From an uncultured Collinsella sp. (GTDB lineage: Bacteria > Actinomycetota > Coriobacteriia > Coriobacteriales > Coriobacteriaceae), in contig CAUGNQ010000008.1 in NCBI GenBank assembly GCA_959600835.1, positions 1 through 60,617 on the forward strand: a stretch of 60,617 nucleotides of DNA. Direction: 5' to 3'. The position numbers and the translations under genes are program-made. Each line of letters begins with the position of its first letter. The stretch's first letter is position 1. The notes under the pieces were generated by a model. It worked only from the letters and a program-made list of their open reading frames with translations, was not told where the DNA came from and did not search any database. This document shows positions 16,884 to 26,727 of this stretch, piece after piece.

Positions 16884-19061
16884 ATGAACTTCCGCTCATC
16901 TCTTGCCTGCACCTCGAGCGATATCGCCCGCTGGGGACTGCGCTCTGTCCTCAAACGCCAGGGTGGCGTGCTTCCCGGCCGCATCGCCATGAAGATCGAC
17001 CCCGAGCTGCTAAGCGACCTCGCGAGCCTGGTCGACCGCAGCGTGGTGATCACCGGTACTAATGGCAAGACCACCACCTCCAACCTCATCGCCGACGCCG
17101 TTGCTGCCAGCGGTGCTACCGTGGTGTGCAACCGTGCCGGCAACAATATGGAGCCTGGTGTGGTGGGTGCTCTGCTCGAGGCCCGCGGCGGCCTTAAGCA
17201 CACCAGCAGTGGCAAGCGCGTAGGCGTTTTTGAATGCGATGAGCTCTACACTGTGCGCGTCCTGCCCAAGCTCAAGCCGACGTACTTCGTGCTGCTCAAC
17301 CTGTTCCGTGACCAGCTAGATCGCTATGGCGAGATCGATCACACCCAGGAGGTCATCGCCCACGCGTTGGAGCTTTCGCCGGCAACGACGCTCATCTACA
17401 ACGCCGACGACCCGCTGTGCGCCTCGATTGCCGCGCGCGTTCCCAACGCGAGTATTGCCTTTGGCATCGACGGCGCCACGGGCACCGAGTCCGACCGCAT
17501 TAGCGACTCGCGCTTTTGCTCGCAGTGCAACGCCCCGTTGGAGTACGACTACGTACAGTATGGTCAACTCGGCGCCTACCATTGCCCCTCGTGCGGCTGG
17601 GCCCGCCCTGCGCTTGTCCGTCGCGTGACGGGCGTGGAACTCGGCTGCGACGGCTACGGCTTTGACCTTGTCTTTGGACCCGATACCGACGCACCCGCAA
17701 CGCACATCGCCACGCGCTACAACGGTCTGTACATGGTCTATAACGTTGCCGCCGCCTTCTTTGCCACACACGAGTTGGGCGTGAACACGGCGCTTCTACA
17801 GCCTACGCTCGATGCCTATGTGCCTGCCGGCGGTCGTATGGGGCGCTGGGATATCGCCGGCCGCACCGTCGAGGCCAACCTGGCCAAGAATCCCGTAGGC
17901 TTCGATCGACAAATCCAGTCCATCAAGACGGCAGACGGCAGACTCTGCGCTTTCTTCCTCAATGACAACGACGCCGACGGCCACGATGTCTCGTGGATCT
18001 ACGACGTCGACTTCGAGCGCATCGCCGATACCTCGGGGCTTGTCGCCTTTGCCGGCGGCACGCGTGCACACGATATGCAGGTGCGCCTCAAGTACGCCGG
18101 CATCGACGCCGCCATTATCTCGGACGTCGCGCAGGCAATTGGCGCCATGGCAGACGAGGCCGCCGATGACACCTTCTACTCCGTCGCCAACTACACGGCC
18201 TTCCCGCCGCTGGTCAAAGAACTCGACGGGCTCAAAGGCACCGATGCAAGTTCGGTCGCCTCCCACGCCGTAACGCGCGCCGATGGTAGCGCTGTCCCCA
18301 CCGATATCGCGCCAGTCGAGCTCTCGCGCCCGCTGCGCATCGTCTACCTGTATCCCGATGCCCTCAACCTCTATGGCGACGGCGGCAACGTCATCGCCCT
18401 CGAGCGCCGCTGCGCCTGGCGCGGCATCCCCGTTCGCGTGGATGAGGTCCGCATGGGCGAGGTGCTCGATCTGCATGATGCCGATATCGTCATGATGGGC
18501 GGCGGATCCGATCGCGACCAGCTAGCCGTGGCACACGAGCTGCTCGCCCAAAAAGACAAGGTCGCAGCCTATGTTGAGGACGGCGGTTCGCTGCTCGCCA
18601 TCTGCGGCAGCTATCAGCTGCTCGGCCGTTCGTACTATATGGGCGAAAATCGCATCGAGGGCCTGGGCGTCATTGCCGCCGAGACCGTACGCGGCTCCGA
18701 CCGCCTGATCGGCAACGTCGCCGTCAAGACCGACCTGGCACCCGAGCCCTTTGTGGGATTCGAGAACCACGGTGGCCGCACGCTTTTGGACGCCGATGCC
18801 ACGCCGCTCGGAACGTCCGTCGTCACGGGCACCGGCAACAACGGCGACGATGGCTTTGAGGGTCTCATCTACAAGGGTGTCATCGGCACGTACCTGCATG
18901 GCCCGGCGCTGCCCAAGAACCCCGAACTCGCCGACTGGCTCATCGCGCACGCCCTCGAGCGCCGTGGCGACACACAGGCCGCCGCCCTGCTGCCGCTCAA
19001 ACCCCTCGACGACACCTACGAGCACGCCGCCCACGACGCCGCCATGAAGCTCCTCTCCTAG
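16884..19061 (+). CDS. murT-gatD: MurT-GatD fusion, lipid II isoglutaminyl synthase
   Basis: A 725-residue fusion of two proteins normally made by separate adjacent genes. Residues 1 to about 470 are MurT: a Mur-ligase centre with ITGTNGKTTTSN (about 56-67), the MurT-specific Cys4 zinc ribbon (C212-x2-C215 and C234-x2-C237), and the C-terminal DUF1727 domain (KNPVGFDRQI, FFLNDNDADGHDVSWIYD). From about 482 it is GatD: IVYLYPDALNLYGDGGN, the nucleophile Cys574 in LAICGSYQLLG and the catalytic His672 in GTYLHGP. The complex amidates D-glutamate of the lipid II stem peptide using glutamine and ATP, which is needed for cross-linking. The linker (about 455-480) holds no stop or frameshift. The start follows TAGGA. 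Confidence 0.93.
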   Translation: MNFRSSLACTSSDIARWGLRSVLKRQGGVLPGRIAMKIDPELLSDLASLVDRSVVITGTNGKTTTSNLIADAVAASGATVVCNRAGNNMEPGVVGALLEARGGLKHTSSGKRVGVFECDELYTVRVLPKLKPTYFVLLNLFRDQLDRYGEIDHTQEVIAHALELSPATTLIYNADDPLCASIAARVPNASIAFGIDGATGTESDRISDSRFCSQCNAPLEYDYVQYGQLGAYHCPSCGWARPALVRRVTGVELGCDGYGFDLVFGPDTDAPATHIATRYNGLYMVYNVAAAFFATHELGVNTALLQPTLDAYVPAGGRMGRWDIAGRTVEANLAKNPVGFDRQIQSIKTADGRLCAFFLNDNDADGHDVSWIYDVDFERIADTSGLVAFAGGTRAHDMQVRLKYAGIDAAIISDVAQAIGAMADEAADDTFYSVANYTAFPPLVKELDGLKGTDASSVASHAVTRADGSAVPTDIAPVELSRPLRIVYLYPDALNLYGDGGNVIALERRCAWRGIPVRVDEVRMGEVLDLHDADIVMMGGGSDRDQLAVAHELLAQKDKVAAYVEDGGSLLAICGSYQLLGRSYYMGENRIEGLGVIAAETVRGSDRLIGNVAVKTDLAPEPFVGFENHGGRTLLDADATPLGTSVVTGTGNNGDDGFEGLIYKGVIGTYLHGPALPKNPELADWLIAHALERRGDTQAAALLPLKPLDDTYEHAAHDAAMKLLS

Positions 19062-19068
19062 CACCTCA

Positions 19069-19105
19069 CCACCACAAAGGGGACAGGCACCTTTGTGGTG
19101 GTTTT
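19069..19105 (+). terminator. Terminator formed by a GGGGACAGGCACC-type repeat
   Basis: CCACCACAAAGG (19069-19080) pairs perfectly with CCTTTGTGGTGG (19090-19101) around the loop GGACAGGCA, followed by TTTT. It ends the murT-gatD operon. The same 33-bp element occurs inverted at 52003-52035 with 29 of 33 identical bases. Confidence 0.75.
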
Positions 19106-19145
19106 CCAGTTTGCCAACGATATACGCGCCGGCAAAAAAGTCTGC

Positions 19146-19151
19146 TATACT
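19146..19151 (+). promoter_or_regulatory. -10 box of the tRNA-Glu gene
   Basis: TATACT lies 10 bases upstream of the mature tRNA 5' end. No good -35 box is visible at 16-18 bases. Confidence 0.4.
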
Positions 19152-19161
19152 CTTCCCCGCT

Positions 19162-19238
19162 GTCCCCATCGTCTAGCGGCCAAGGACGCCACCCTTTCAA
19201 GGTGGATATCGCGGGTTCGAATCCCGCTGGGGGCACCA
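19162..19238 (+). tRNA. tRNA-Glu (anticodon TTC)
   Basis: The acceptor arms GTCCCCA and TGGGGGC pair, with a discriminator A and encoded CCA. The anticodon arm is CCACC-CTTTCAA-GGTGG with TTC in the loop, and the T arm is GCGGG-TTCGAAT-CCCGC. D-arm consensus GTCTAGCGGCCAAGGAC is present. A terminator follows at once, so this is a single-gene transcript. Confidence 0.96.
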
Positions 19239-19250
19239 TTTGAAATGCAA

Positions 19251-19284
19251 AGCCCGTTACCCTTGTGGTGACGGGCTTTTTTCT
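19251..19284 (+). terminator. tRNA-Glu terminator
   Basis: AGCCCGTTAC pairs with GTGACGGGCT (one wobble) around CCTTGTG, followed by TTTTTTC. A diverged copy with the same stem design sits at 19439-19470. Confidence 0.85.
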
Positions 19285-19291
19285 TCTCCAA

Positions 19292-19498
19292 CGCCGGGAT
19301 TCGAACCCGACAGGGTGCGGAGCTGAGGAAACGCGTAAGCGTTTTCCAGCGCAGCACGCAAGGAGCGGAGCGACGCAGCGAAAGCGGGCGGCGCCAGCCG
19401 CACGCGGACATCCCGCTGGGGGCACCACTGAATCTGAGAAGCCCGTTGCCCTCGCGGCGGCGGGCTTTTTGCTACCCATGCGCCGGGATTCGAACCCC
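19292..19498 (+). repeat. T-arm-copying repeat downstream of tRNA-Glu
   Basis: In order: an inverted copy of the tRNA T arm (CGGGATTCGAACCCG, 19295-19309), a GC-rich core with the hairpin AAACGC-GTAA-GCGTTTT (19329-19345), a direct copy of the tRNA 3' end including CCA (18 bases at 19410-19427, identical to 19221-19238), a second terminator (AAGCCCG/CGGGCTT + TTTTT, 19439-19470) and another inverted T arm (19481-19498). The two tRNA 3' ends are 189 bases apart. A related core lies beside tmRNA at 38343-38476. Confidence 0.6.
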
Positions 19499-19524
19499 GA
19501 AGGCATAAAATCACACTGTCATCC

Positions 19525-19759
19525 AAGGGCCCGTGGACAAAAAATAGCAAATATGAGTACTGTTACCAATTTAGTAACAGCGATTTCATGCCATCAGAAG
19601 GCGATTTGGACACAAGGCGTCCTACGGCGGAGGAATTGCAGGCGTTTATCAGCTAAGTACTTGGACATATGTTGCGTAACACTGCATATTTTGCAAAAAG
19701 ATAATGCTACAGGGCTTGTGACAGTACTCATATTTGACGTTTTTTGCCCACGGCCCCTT
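19525..19759. repeat. MITE-like element with 42-bp terminal inverted repeats
   Basis: The ends (19525-19566 and 19718-19759) are imperfect reverse complements over about 42 bases: they share CAAATATGAGTACTG, a run of A near CCGTGG, and an outer AAGGG block. The interior of about 150 bp has no credible gene; short frames in it have no family resemblance. The element lies in the 640-bp gap between tRNA-Glu and the glutamine synthetase. No obvious target-site duplication was seen. Confidence 0.65.
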
Positions 19760-19810
19760 ATTGCGTGGGCGAATCAGTTGCAAAGCGGGATCCAAAGCGT
19801 CCTTCGCAAA

Positions 19811-19846
19811 CAAAAAGCCGGGGCCCACGCGATGCGGACCCCGGCT
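19811..19846 (-). terminator. Glutamine synthetase terminator
   Basis: AGCCGGGG pairs with CCCCGGCT, with extra internal pairing of the loop; on the minus strand it is followed by TTTTTG. It lies 30 bases after the stop codon. Confidence 0.8.
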
Positions 19847-19875
19847 CAATACCGTGACGATATGTCGGTTACGTT

Positions 19876-21963
<2,088 letters not shown>

Positions 21964-22042
21964 ACGGAACTCCCTTCGTATCGGCACCGCGTGAGAAGCG
22001 GTGTTGATTACTAACGAACGAGTCATAGCTTAGACTCGCCGT

Positions 22043-22080
22043 GTTTCCGCGACATTACCGTTATGTTGCTGTCGCGAAAC
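22043..22080. promoter_or_regulatory. Inverted repeat upstream of glnN
   Basis: GTTTCCGCGACA (22043-22054) and TGTCGCGAAAC (22070-22080) are reverse complements apart from one extra base. The centre is about 100 bases upstream of the glnN start. A nitrogen-regulator site is possible, but it does not match the GlnR/TnrA consensus well. Confidence 0.35.
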
Positions 22081-22168
22081 CAATCAATGAGGTTACCCTA
22101 TCGAGGCGACGTTGCCACCCTCAACAGCCAATCAACTGCATAAATTGCAGACCTCTCCCCATGGTTTA

Positions 22169-22256
22169 AGGGTAGTCAATTTGGGATGGGGCTTTATTAA
22201 CTGGTATTTCGCATCAGATACCATTCAATATAGCCCCATCCTACATTGACCACCCT
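22169..22256. repeat. 88-bp imperfect palindrome in the glnN-metF gap
   Basis: Arms of 25 bases (22169-22193 and 22232-22256) match as reverse complements at 22 positions, with a smaller TGGTAT / ATACCA hairpin in the centre. The left arm also resembles 22 bases near 38286 (GTAGTCAATTYGGG core). It could be a small non-autonomous element. No T-tract follows either arm. Confidence 0.5.
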
Positions 22257-22390
22257 GTTATAGGAAATGTCGATAGCGAAGCATTTTCGATTAGTATCGC
22301 CAAATCGCGAGAGAAACTCCATCTTAGCGCAGTGGTGCTGTAGAATCCTTGCAACAAAACATCGCACCTAGGCATCTAAAGGAGCACGAT

Positions 22391-23263
22391 ATGCGCGTCG
22401 ACGAGGTTTTTAAGCAGGCAGCATCCCAGGGCACCGCACCCGTTTCGTTTGAGATGTTCCCGCCCAAGGGCGAGCTTACCCTCGACACGGCTCGCGAGGT
22501 GGCGGGCAACCTGTGCAAGCTTTCGCCGAGCTTTGTCTCAGTTACTTGCTCGGCCGGCGGCTCGGGCAACGGTGCCACCACCGCCCCCATCGCGCATATG
22601 ATTACGAGCGAATTCGATACACCCTCGGTGGCACACCTTACCTGCGTGGGCCGGTCGCATACCGATATCGCCGCCAAGATCGACGAGTATCGCACCGCCG
22701 GCGTTGAAAACATCCTGGCCCTGCGTGGTGATCTTCCCGCTGGCGCGACTGAGGACGACAAGCCCGCCTCCGACTACGCCTACGCCCGTGACCTCATCCC
22801 CGAGCTCGTCGACGCCGGCTTTTGCGTGGGCGCCGCAGCCTACCCCGAAGGCCACATTGCCTGCGAGGATCTCAACCTCTCGGTCGAGCACCTCAAGCAA
22901 AAGCAAGACGCCGGTGCGAGCTTCTTTGTGACACAGCTCTTCTTTGATAACGAGTGCTTCTATCGCTTCCGCGAGCTTGCCGACAAGGCCGGCATCACCG
23001 TGCCCATCACCGCGGGCATCATGCCGTTTATGGGCAAGTCGCAAATCAGCCGCATGGTCTTTATGTGCGGCGCGTCGCTGCCCTCCCCCGTCATCAAGAT
23101 CCTCGCCAAGTACGAGAACGACCCCGAGAGCTTGCAGGCAGCCGGTGTAGAGTATGCCGCCCGTCAGCTTTGCGACCTCAAAGATCACGGTGCCGACGGT
23201 CTGCACCTGTACACTATGAACCGTCCTGCGATCGCCGCAACCATTATGGAGCGCCTGGGGTAA
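22391..23263 (+). CDS. metF: Methylenetetrahydrofolate reductase
   Basis: A 290-residue MTHFR reducing 5,10-methylene-THF to 5-methyl-THF for methionine synthesis. Family features: SFEMFPPKGE at the N terminus, VTCSAGGSGNG, the ENILALRGDLP strand, and GAAAYPEGH with the FFVTQLFFDNECFYRF stretch. The length matches bacterial MetF. The start at 22391 has AAAGGAG. A TAGAAT box at 22341-22346 may be its -10. Its stop overlaps the next start (TAATG), so it is coupled to the MetH-reactivation gene; with metH it forms a three-gene methionine operon. No SAM or cobalamin riboswitch was recognised upstream. Confidence 0.95.
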   Translation: MRVDEVFKQAASQGTAPVSFEMFPPKGELTLDTAREVAGNLCKLSPSFVSVTCSAGGSGNGATTAPIAHMITSEFDTPSVAHLTCVGRSHTDIAAKIDEYRTAGVENILALRGDLPAGATEDDKPASDYAYARDLIPELVDAGFCVGAAAYPEGHIACEDLNLSVEHLKQKQDAGASFFVTQLFFDNECFYRFRELADKAGITVPITAGIMPFMGKSQISRMVFMCGASLPSPVIKILAKYENDPESLQAAGVEYAARQLCDLKDHGADGLHLYTMNRPAIAATIMERLG

Positions 23264-24051
23264 TGGAAAAACCGCACATCGATACAGTTTTTGGTGAAGT
23301 GCCAGCCGACCTTGCGTCGCCGGCGCTCTACCGTATCGACGCTGCCCATCGCCCCCGAGTCGACCGTGCTGAGATGCTGCGCTATCTGGGCTACGGCGGT
23401 CAGCAGATTGAGCCCGAGCTGTCACAACGTATTGAGCTTGTGGTCGAGCGCTTGGAGCTGGACATTGAGCCCCGTGGCGTGCGCCGCGTATTTGCCGTCG
23501 ACGCCACGGGCATAGACGGGCAGGGAGAGCCTTGCATCCGCTTGGTTGGCACCAATGTTGAGCTGCGGGGTCGCGACATCTATCGCCATCTCAAAGACGC
23601 CCGCTTTGCCGCACTCATTGCATGCACCCTAGGCATGGACGCCGAGCGTCGCCTGCGCACCACGGGAGCCCAACATCCCCTGGAGGGCGCCGTGCTCGAC
23701 GCCGCATGCTCTGCCTATGTAGAAGCCGCCGTCGAGCAGATGGACCAACAGGTCAAGGCTGCGGCTGCCGCACACGGACTCGCCGGCAACTGGCGCTTTA
23801 GTCCCGGCTACGGCGACTGCCCGCTCTCGGCCCAGCGCTCGATCGTCAATGCGCTCAACGCCACGCGGCTCATCGGGCTTACCGTCACGCCCACCAGCCT
23901 GCTTATGCCCACCAAAAGCGTGACCGCGATGATCGGCCTGTTCGACGGCGAGGTCCACGACGCCCAGACCCGCCCCACCTGCAATATCTGCCGCATGCGC
24001 GAGCACTGCCGCTTCCGCGCCGCCCACACCACCTGCTATTCCAGCCATTAG
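23263..24051 (+). CDS. Stand-alone MetH activation (AdoMet-binding) domain protein
   Basis: A 262-residue protein corresponding to the C-terminal activation domain of long MetH enzymes, here a separate gene. The signature RFSPGYGDCPLSAQ and the LTVTPTSLLMPTKSVTAMIGL stretch form the AdoMet-binding and cobalamin-contact region. It would reductively remethylate inactive cob(II)alamin on MetH. A C-terminal cysteine cluster CNICRMREHC...C might bind metal or iron-sulfur, as in related anaerobe proteins. The start at 23263 shares one base with the metF stop. The gene directly downstream is a MetH lacking exactly this domain, which supports the assignment. Confidence 0.88.
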   Translation: MEKPHIDTVFGEVPADLASPALYRIDAAHRPRVDRAEMLRYLGYGGQQIEPELSQRIELVVERLELDIEPRGVRRVFAVDATGIDGQGEPCIRLVGTNVELRGRDIYRHLKDARFAALIACTLGMDAERRLRTTGAQHPLEGAVLDAACSAYVEAAVEQMDQQVKAAAAAHGLAGNWRFSPGYGDCPLSAQRSIVNALNATRLIGLTVTPTSLLMPTKSVTAMIGLFDGEVHDAQTRPTCNICRMREHCRFRAAHTTCYSSH

Positions 24052-24060
24052 GAGCCCTCA

Positions 24061-26619
24061 ATGTTTACTCCGCTTATCACTCATGATTCTGACGGCACTG
24101 CATTGGCGGCACCCGTTGATGCCGCACGTCGCAACGGTGCCACGTACAAGACGCGCACGATCGACGACCTTCGCATTAAGGACGATCGTCTGCGCGCCGC
24201 CATCGAGGGCACGGGACACCTGCTGTTCGACGGCGGCATGGGTACCATGCTGCAGGCGGCCGGCATGAAGGCCGGCGCCCTGCCCGAGCTGCTCAACTTT
24301 GAGGAGCCTCAGGTCATTACCGACATCCAGCGTCAGTACGTCGAAGCCGGATGCGACGTGATCACCGCCAACACCTTTGGCGCCAACGCCCACAAGCTCG
24401 ACGGTACCGCCACCGTGGCAGATGTCTTTGCCGCCGCTGTCGCCTGCGCCCGCGCGGCCGGCGCCCACTACGTCGCCGGCGATATCGGCCCCATCGGCGC
24501 GCTGCTTCGCCCCTTGGGTACCCTCAGCTTCGACGAGGCCTACGACCTCTTTGCCGAGGAAGTGCGCGCCGGCGTCGCCGCGGGCGTGGACCTCTTTATT
24601 ATCGAGACTATGACCGACCTGGCCGAGATCAAGGCGGCCGTCCTCGCCTGCCGCGAGAACTCCGACCTGCCCGTCTTTGCCACCATGACCTTTGAGGAAG
24701 ACGGTCGCACCTTCCTGGGCACGAGTCCCGAGGTTGCCGCCATCACGCTCGATGCCATCGGCGCCGACGTTTTGGGCATCAACTGCAGCCAGGGACCGGC
24801 CGAGCTCCGAGGACTCGCCGCTCGCATGCTCACCGTTACGGACAAGCCCGTTATGGTGCAGGCCAACGCAGGACTGCCCCACGTGGACGACGACGGCAAC
24901 ACCGTCTTTGATATCCAGGCGCCCGAGTACGCCGTGGCCGTCGCCGGTATGATTGAGGACGGCGTAAGCGTCGTGGGCGGCTGCTGCGGCACCACGCCGG
25001 CGCACATGGCAGCGCTGCGCACGCTTATCGATAACCACACGCCCAGTCCGCGCCACCGCAAGCCCAGCATGTCGGTCACAAGCGCCCAGACCGTGGTGGA
25101 CCTCCCCTGCGACGGCCACAAGATCGCCGTCATCGGCGAGCGCATCAACCCCACCGGCAAAAAGCGCCTGCAGCAGGCCCTGCGCGACGGCGACCTGGAC
25201 TACGTGGTGAGCCAGGGCATCAGCCAGCAGGAGCAGGGCGCCGACATCCTGGACGTCAACGTGGGCCTGCCCGAGATCGACGAGGTCAAGATTATCCAAC
25301 AGGCCACCGAGCAGCTCCAAGGCTCCACGCTGCTGCCGCTGCAGATCGACTCCACCGACCCCGCCGCCGTCGAGGCCGCCGTACGTCGCTACGCCGGCAA
25401 GCCCATCATCAACTCGGTCAACGGCAAGCAGCAGATCATGGACGAGATCTTCCCGCTGGTCGCCCACTACGGCACCAACGTTGTCGGCCTTACGCTCGAC
25501 GAAGGCGGCATCCCCGATACCGCCGAGGCCCGCTTTGCCATCGCCGAGCGCATCGTGGCCGAGGCTGCCCGCTACGGCATCGGCCCGGACCGTATCCTCA
25601 TCGACTGCCTGGTCATGACCGCCTCGACCAATCAACGCCAGGCCGAGCAGATCCTGCGCGCCATGTCCCTGTGCAAGGAGCGCCTGGGCGTCAAATGCGC
25701 GCTCGGCGTGTCGAACATCAGCTTTGGTCTGCCTGCCCGCCCGCTGCTGGGCTCGGTCTTTTTGGCCGCCGCCTTTGGCGCGGGCCTCGATGCCCCCATC
25801 ATGAACCCGGGCTCCAAGCGTTTTATGGATACCGTCTACAGCTATCGCGTCCTGAGCGTTGAGGACGAGGGCTCGGCCGGATACATCGAGCGCTATGCCG
25901 GCTGGACCGATCCGTATAAGATCGCCGCCAACCCGGCGGCGGCTCAGACCGCATCGACCGACGCCGCGCCCGCTGCCGGCACCGCCGGCACCGACGGCAA
26001 CGACGACCCGATTCGTCGCATGGTCGTCTCGGGCCGCAAAGGCGAGATCGCTGCCGAGACCGAGCGTCTGCTGGCAGACCACGACGCCATGGACCTCATC
26101 AACAATCACTTTATCCCCGCCCTCGACGAAGTTGGCGTCCTCTTTGACCAGGGCAAGTTCTTCTTGCCTCAGCTTATGGCCTCGGCCGAAGCCGCACGCG
26201 TGGGCTTCGACACCATCAAGCGCCTGATGCCCGCCGGCGAGATCGCCGACAAGGGCAAGATCTGCGTGGCCACCGTCAAGGGCGACATCCACGATATTGG
26301 CAAGAACATCGTCAAAATGCTGCTCGACAACTACGGCTACACCGTCTTTGACCTGGGCCGCGATGTCGATCCGCAGGAGGTACTCAAGACCGTCAAGGAG
26401 CGCGATATCAAACTCGTCGGCCTCTCGGCGCTTATGACCACCACCGTCGTCGCCATGGAGGAGACCATCAAGCTGCTCCATGCCGAGGTTCCGGGCGTCA
26501 AGATTATCGTAGGCGGCGCCGTGCTCACCCCCGAATACGCCAAGCAGATCGGCGCGGACTACTACGCCAAGGATGCCGCCGAAAGCGCGCGCATTGCCGA
26601 AGAGGTCTTTGGGCAGTAA
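24061..26619 (+). CDS. metH: Cobalamin-dependent methionine synthase lacking the activation domain
   Basis: An 852-residue protein. Order of domains: homocysteine S-methyltransferase (DGGMGTMLQ near residue 60; zinc cysteines in GGCCGTTPAHM near 305), pterin-binding domain (VIGERINPTGKKRL through NISFGLPAR, about 350-610), a Pro/Ala/Thr-rich linker (about 620-640), the helical cap, and the B12 domain with D742-x-H744-D-x-G-747, where His744 is the lower cobalt ligand. E. coli MetH continues for another 330 residues; here that part is the separate upstream gene. Methyl donor is the product of metF, the first gene in the operon. The start follows GGAG. Confidence 0.95.
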   Translation: MFTPLITHDSDGTALAAPVDAARRNGATYKTRTIDDLRIKDDRLRAAIEGTGHLLFDGGMGTMLQAAGMKAGALPELLNFEEPQVITDIQRQYVEAGCDVITANTFGANAHKLDGTATVADVFAAAVACARAAGAHYVAGDIGPIGALLRPLGTLSFDEAYDLFAEEVRAGVAAGVDLFIIETMTDLAEIKAAVLACRENSDLPVFATMTFEEDGRTFLGTSPEVAAITLDAIGADVLGINCSQGPAELRGLAARMLTVTDKPVMVQANAGLPHVDDDGNTVFDIQAPEYAVAVAGMIEDGVSVVGGCCGTTPAHMAALRTLIDNHTPSPRHRKPSMSVTSAQTVVDLPCDGHKIAVIGERINPTGKKRLQQALRDGDLDYVVSQGISQQEQGADILDVNVGLPEIDEVKIIQQATEQLQGSTLLPLQIDSTDPAAVEAAVRRYAGKPIINSVNGKQQIMDEIFPLVAHYGTNVVGLTLDEGGIPDTAEARFAIAERIVAEAARYGIGPDRILIDCLVMTASTNQRQAEQILRAMSLCKERLGVKCALGVSNISFGLPARPLLGSVFLAAAFGAGLDAPIMNPGSKRFMDTVYSYRVLSVEDEGSAGYIERYAGWTDPYKIAANPAAAQTASTDAAPAAGTAGTDGNDDPIRRMVVSGRKGEIAAETERLLADHDAMDLINNHFIPALDEVGVLFDQGKFFLPQLMASAEAARVGFDTIKRLMPAGEIADKGKICVATVKGDIHDIGKNIVKMLLDNYGYTVFDLGRDVDPQEVLKTVKERDIKLVGLSALMTTTVVAMEETIKLLHAEVPGVKIIVGGAVLTPEYAKQIGADYYAKDAAESARIAEEVFGQ

Positions 26620-26644
26620 CACAACGGAAACAACCGAGCACTAA

Positions 26645-26682
26645 AACGTGCCGCACGCGCCACTTGGCACGTGCGGCACGTT
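26645..26682. terminator. Strong hairpin after metH
   Basis: AACGTGCCGCACG and CGTGCGGCACGTT pair perfectly over 13 bp. There is no T-tract on the plus strand (TTAGAAT follows), so its role as a terminator of the methionine operon is plausible but not certain. Confidence 0.5.
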
Positions 26683-26727
26683 AGAATAGATAAGACTATG
26701 CTCGTTTTGGCAGATAGGAGCGCAAGG

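Noticed and set aside
19295..19498. A second complete tRNA on either strand
   Set aside because: Only T-arm and 3'-end pieces are present; no acceptor 5' strand, D arm or anticodon arm can be paired with them.
19066..19550. Several open frames across tRNA-Glu and its repeat
   Set aside because: They read through the tRNA and terminators and encode the familiar spurious peptides derived from T-arm sequence; no gene is supported.
22257..22390. Possible SAM or cobalamin riboswitch before metF
   Set aside because: The leader is short (about 45 bases after the TAGAAT box) and lacks the conserved cores of those classes.
24058..26622. An 854-codon open frame antisense to metH, and similar long antisense frames over guaA, ychF, gldA, glnN and the minor pilin
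   Set aside because: They mirror the real genes codon by codon and arise from GC-rich codon use that avoids TTA, CTA and TCA. Their products are low-complexity (G/V/L/H/D-rich) without family motifs or ribosome sites.
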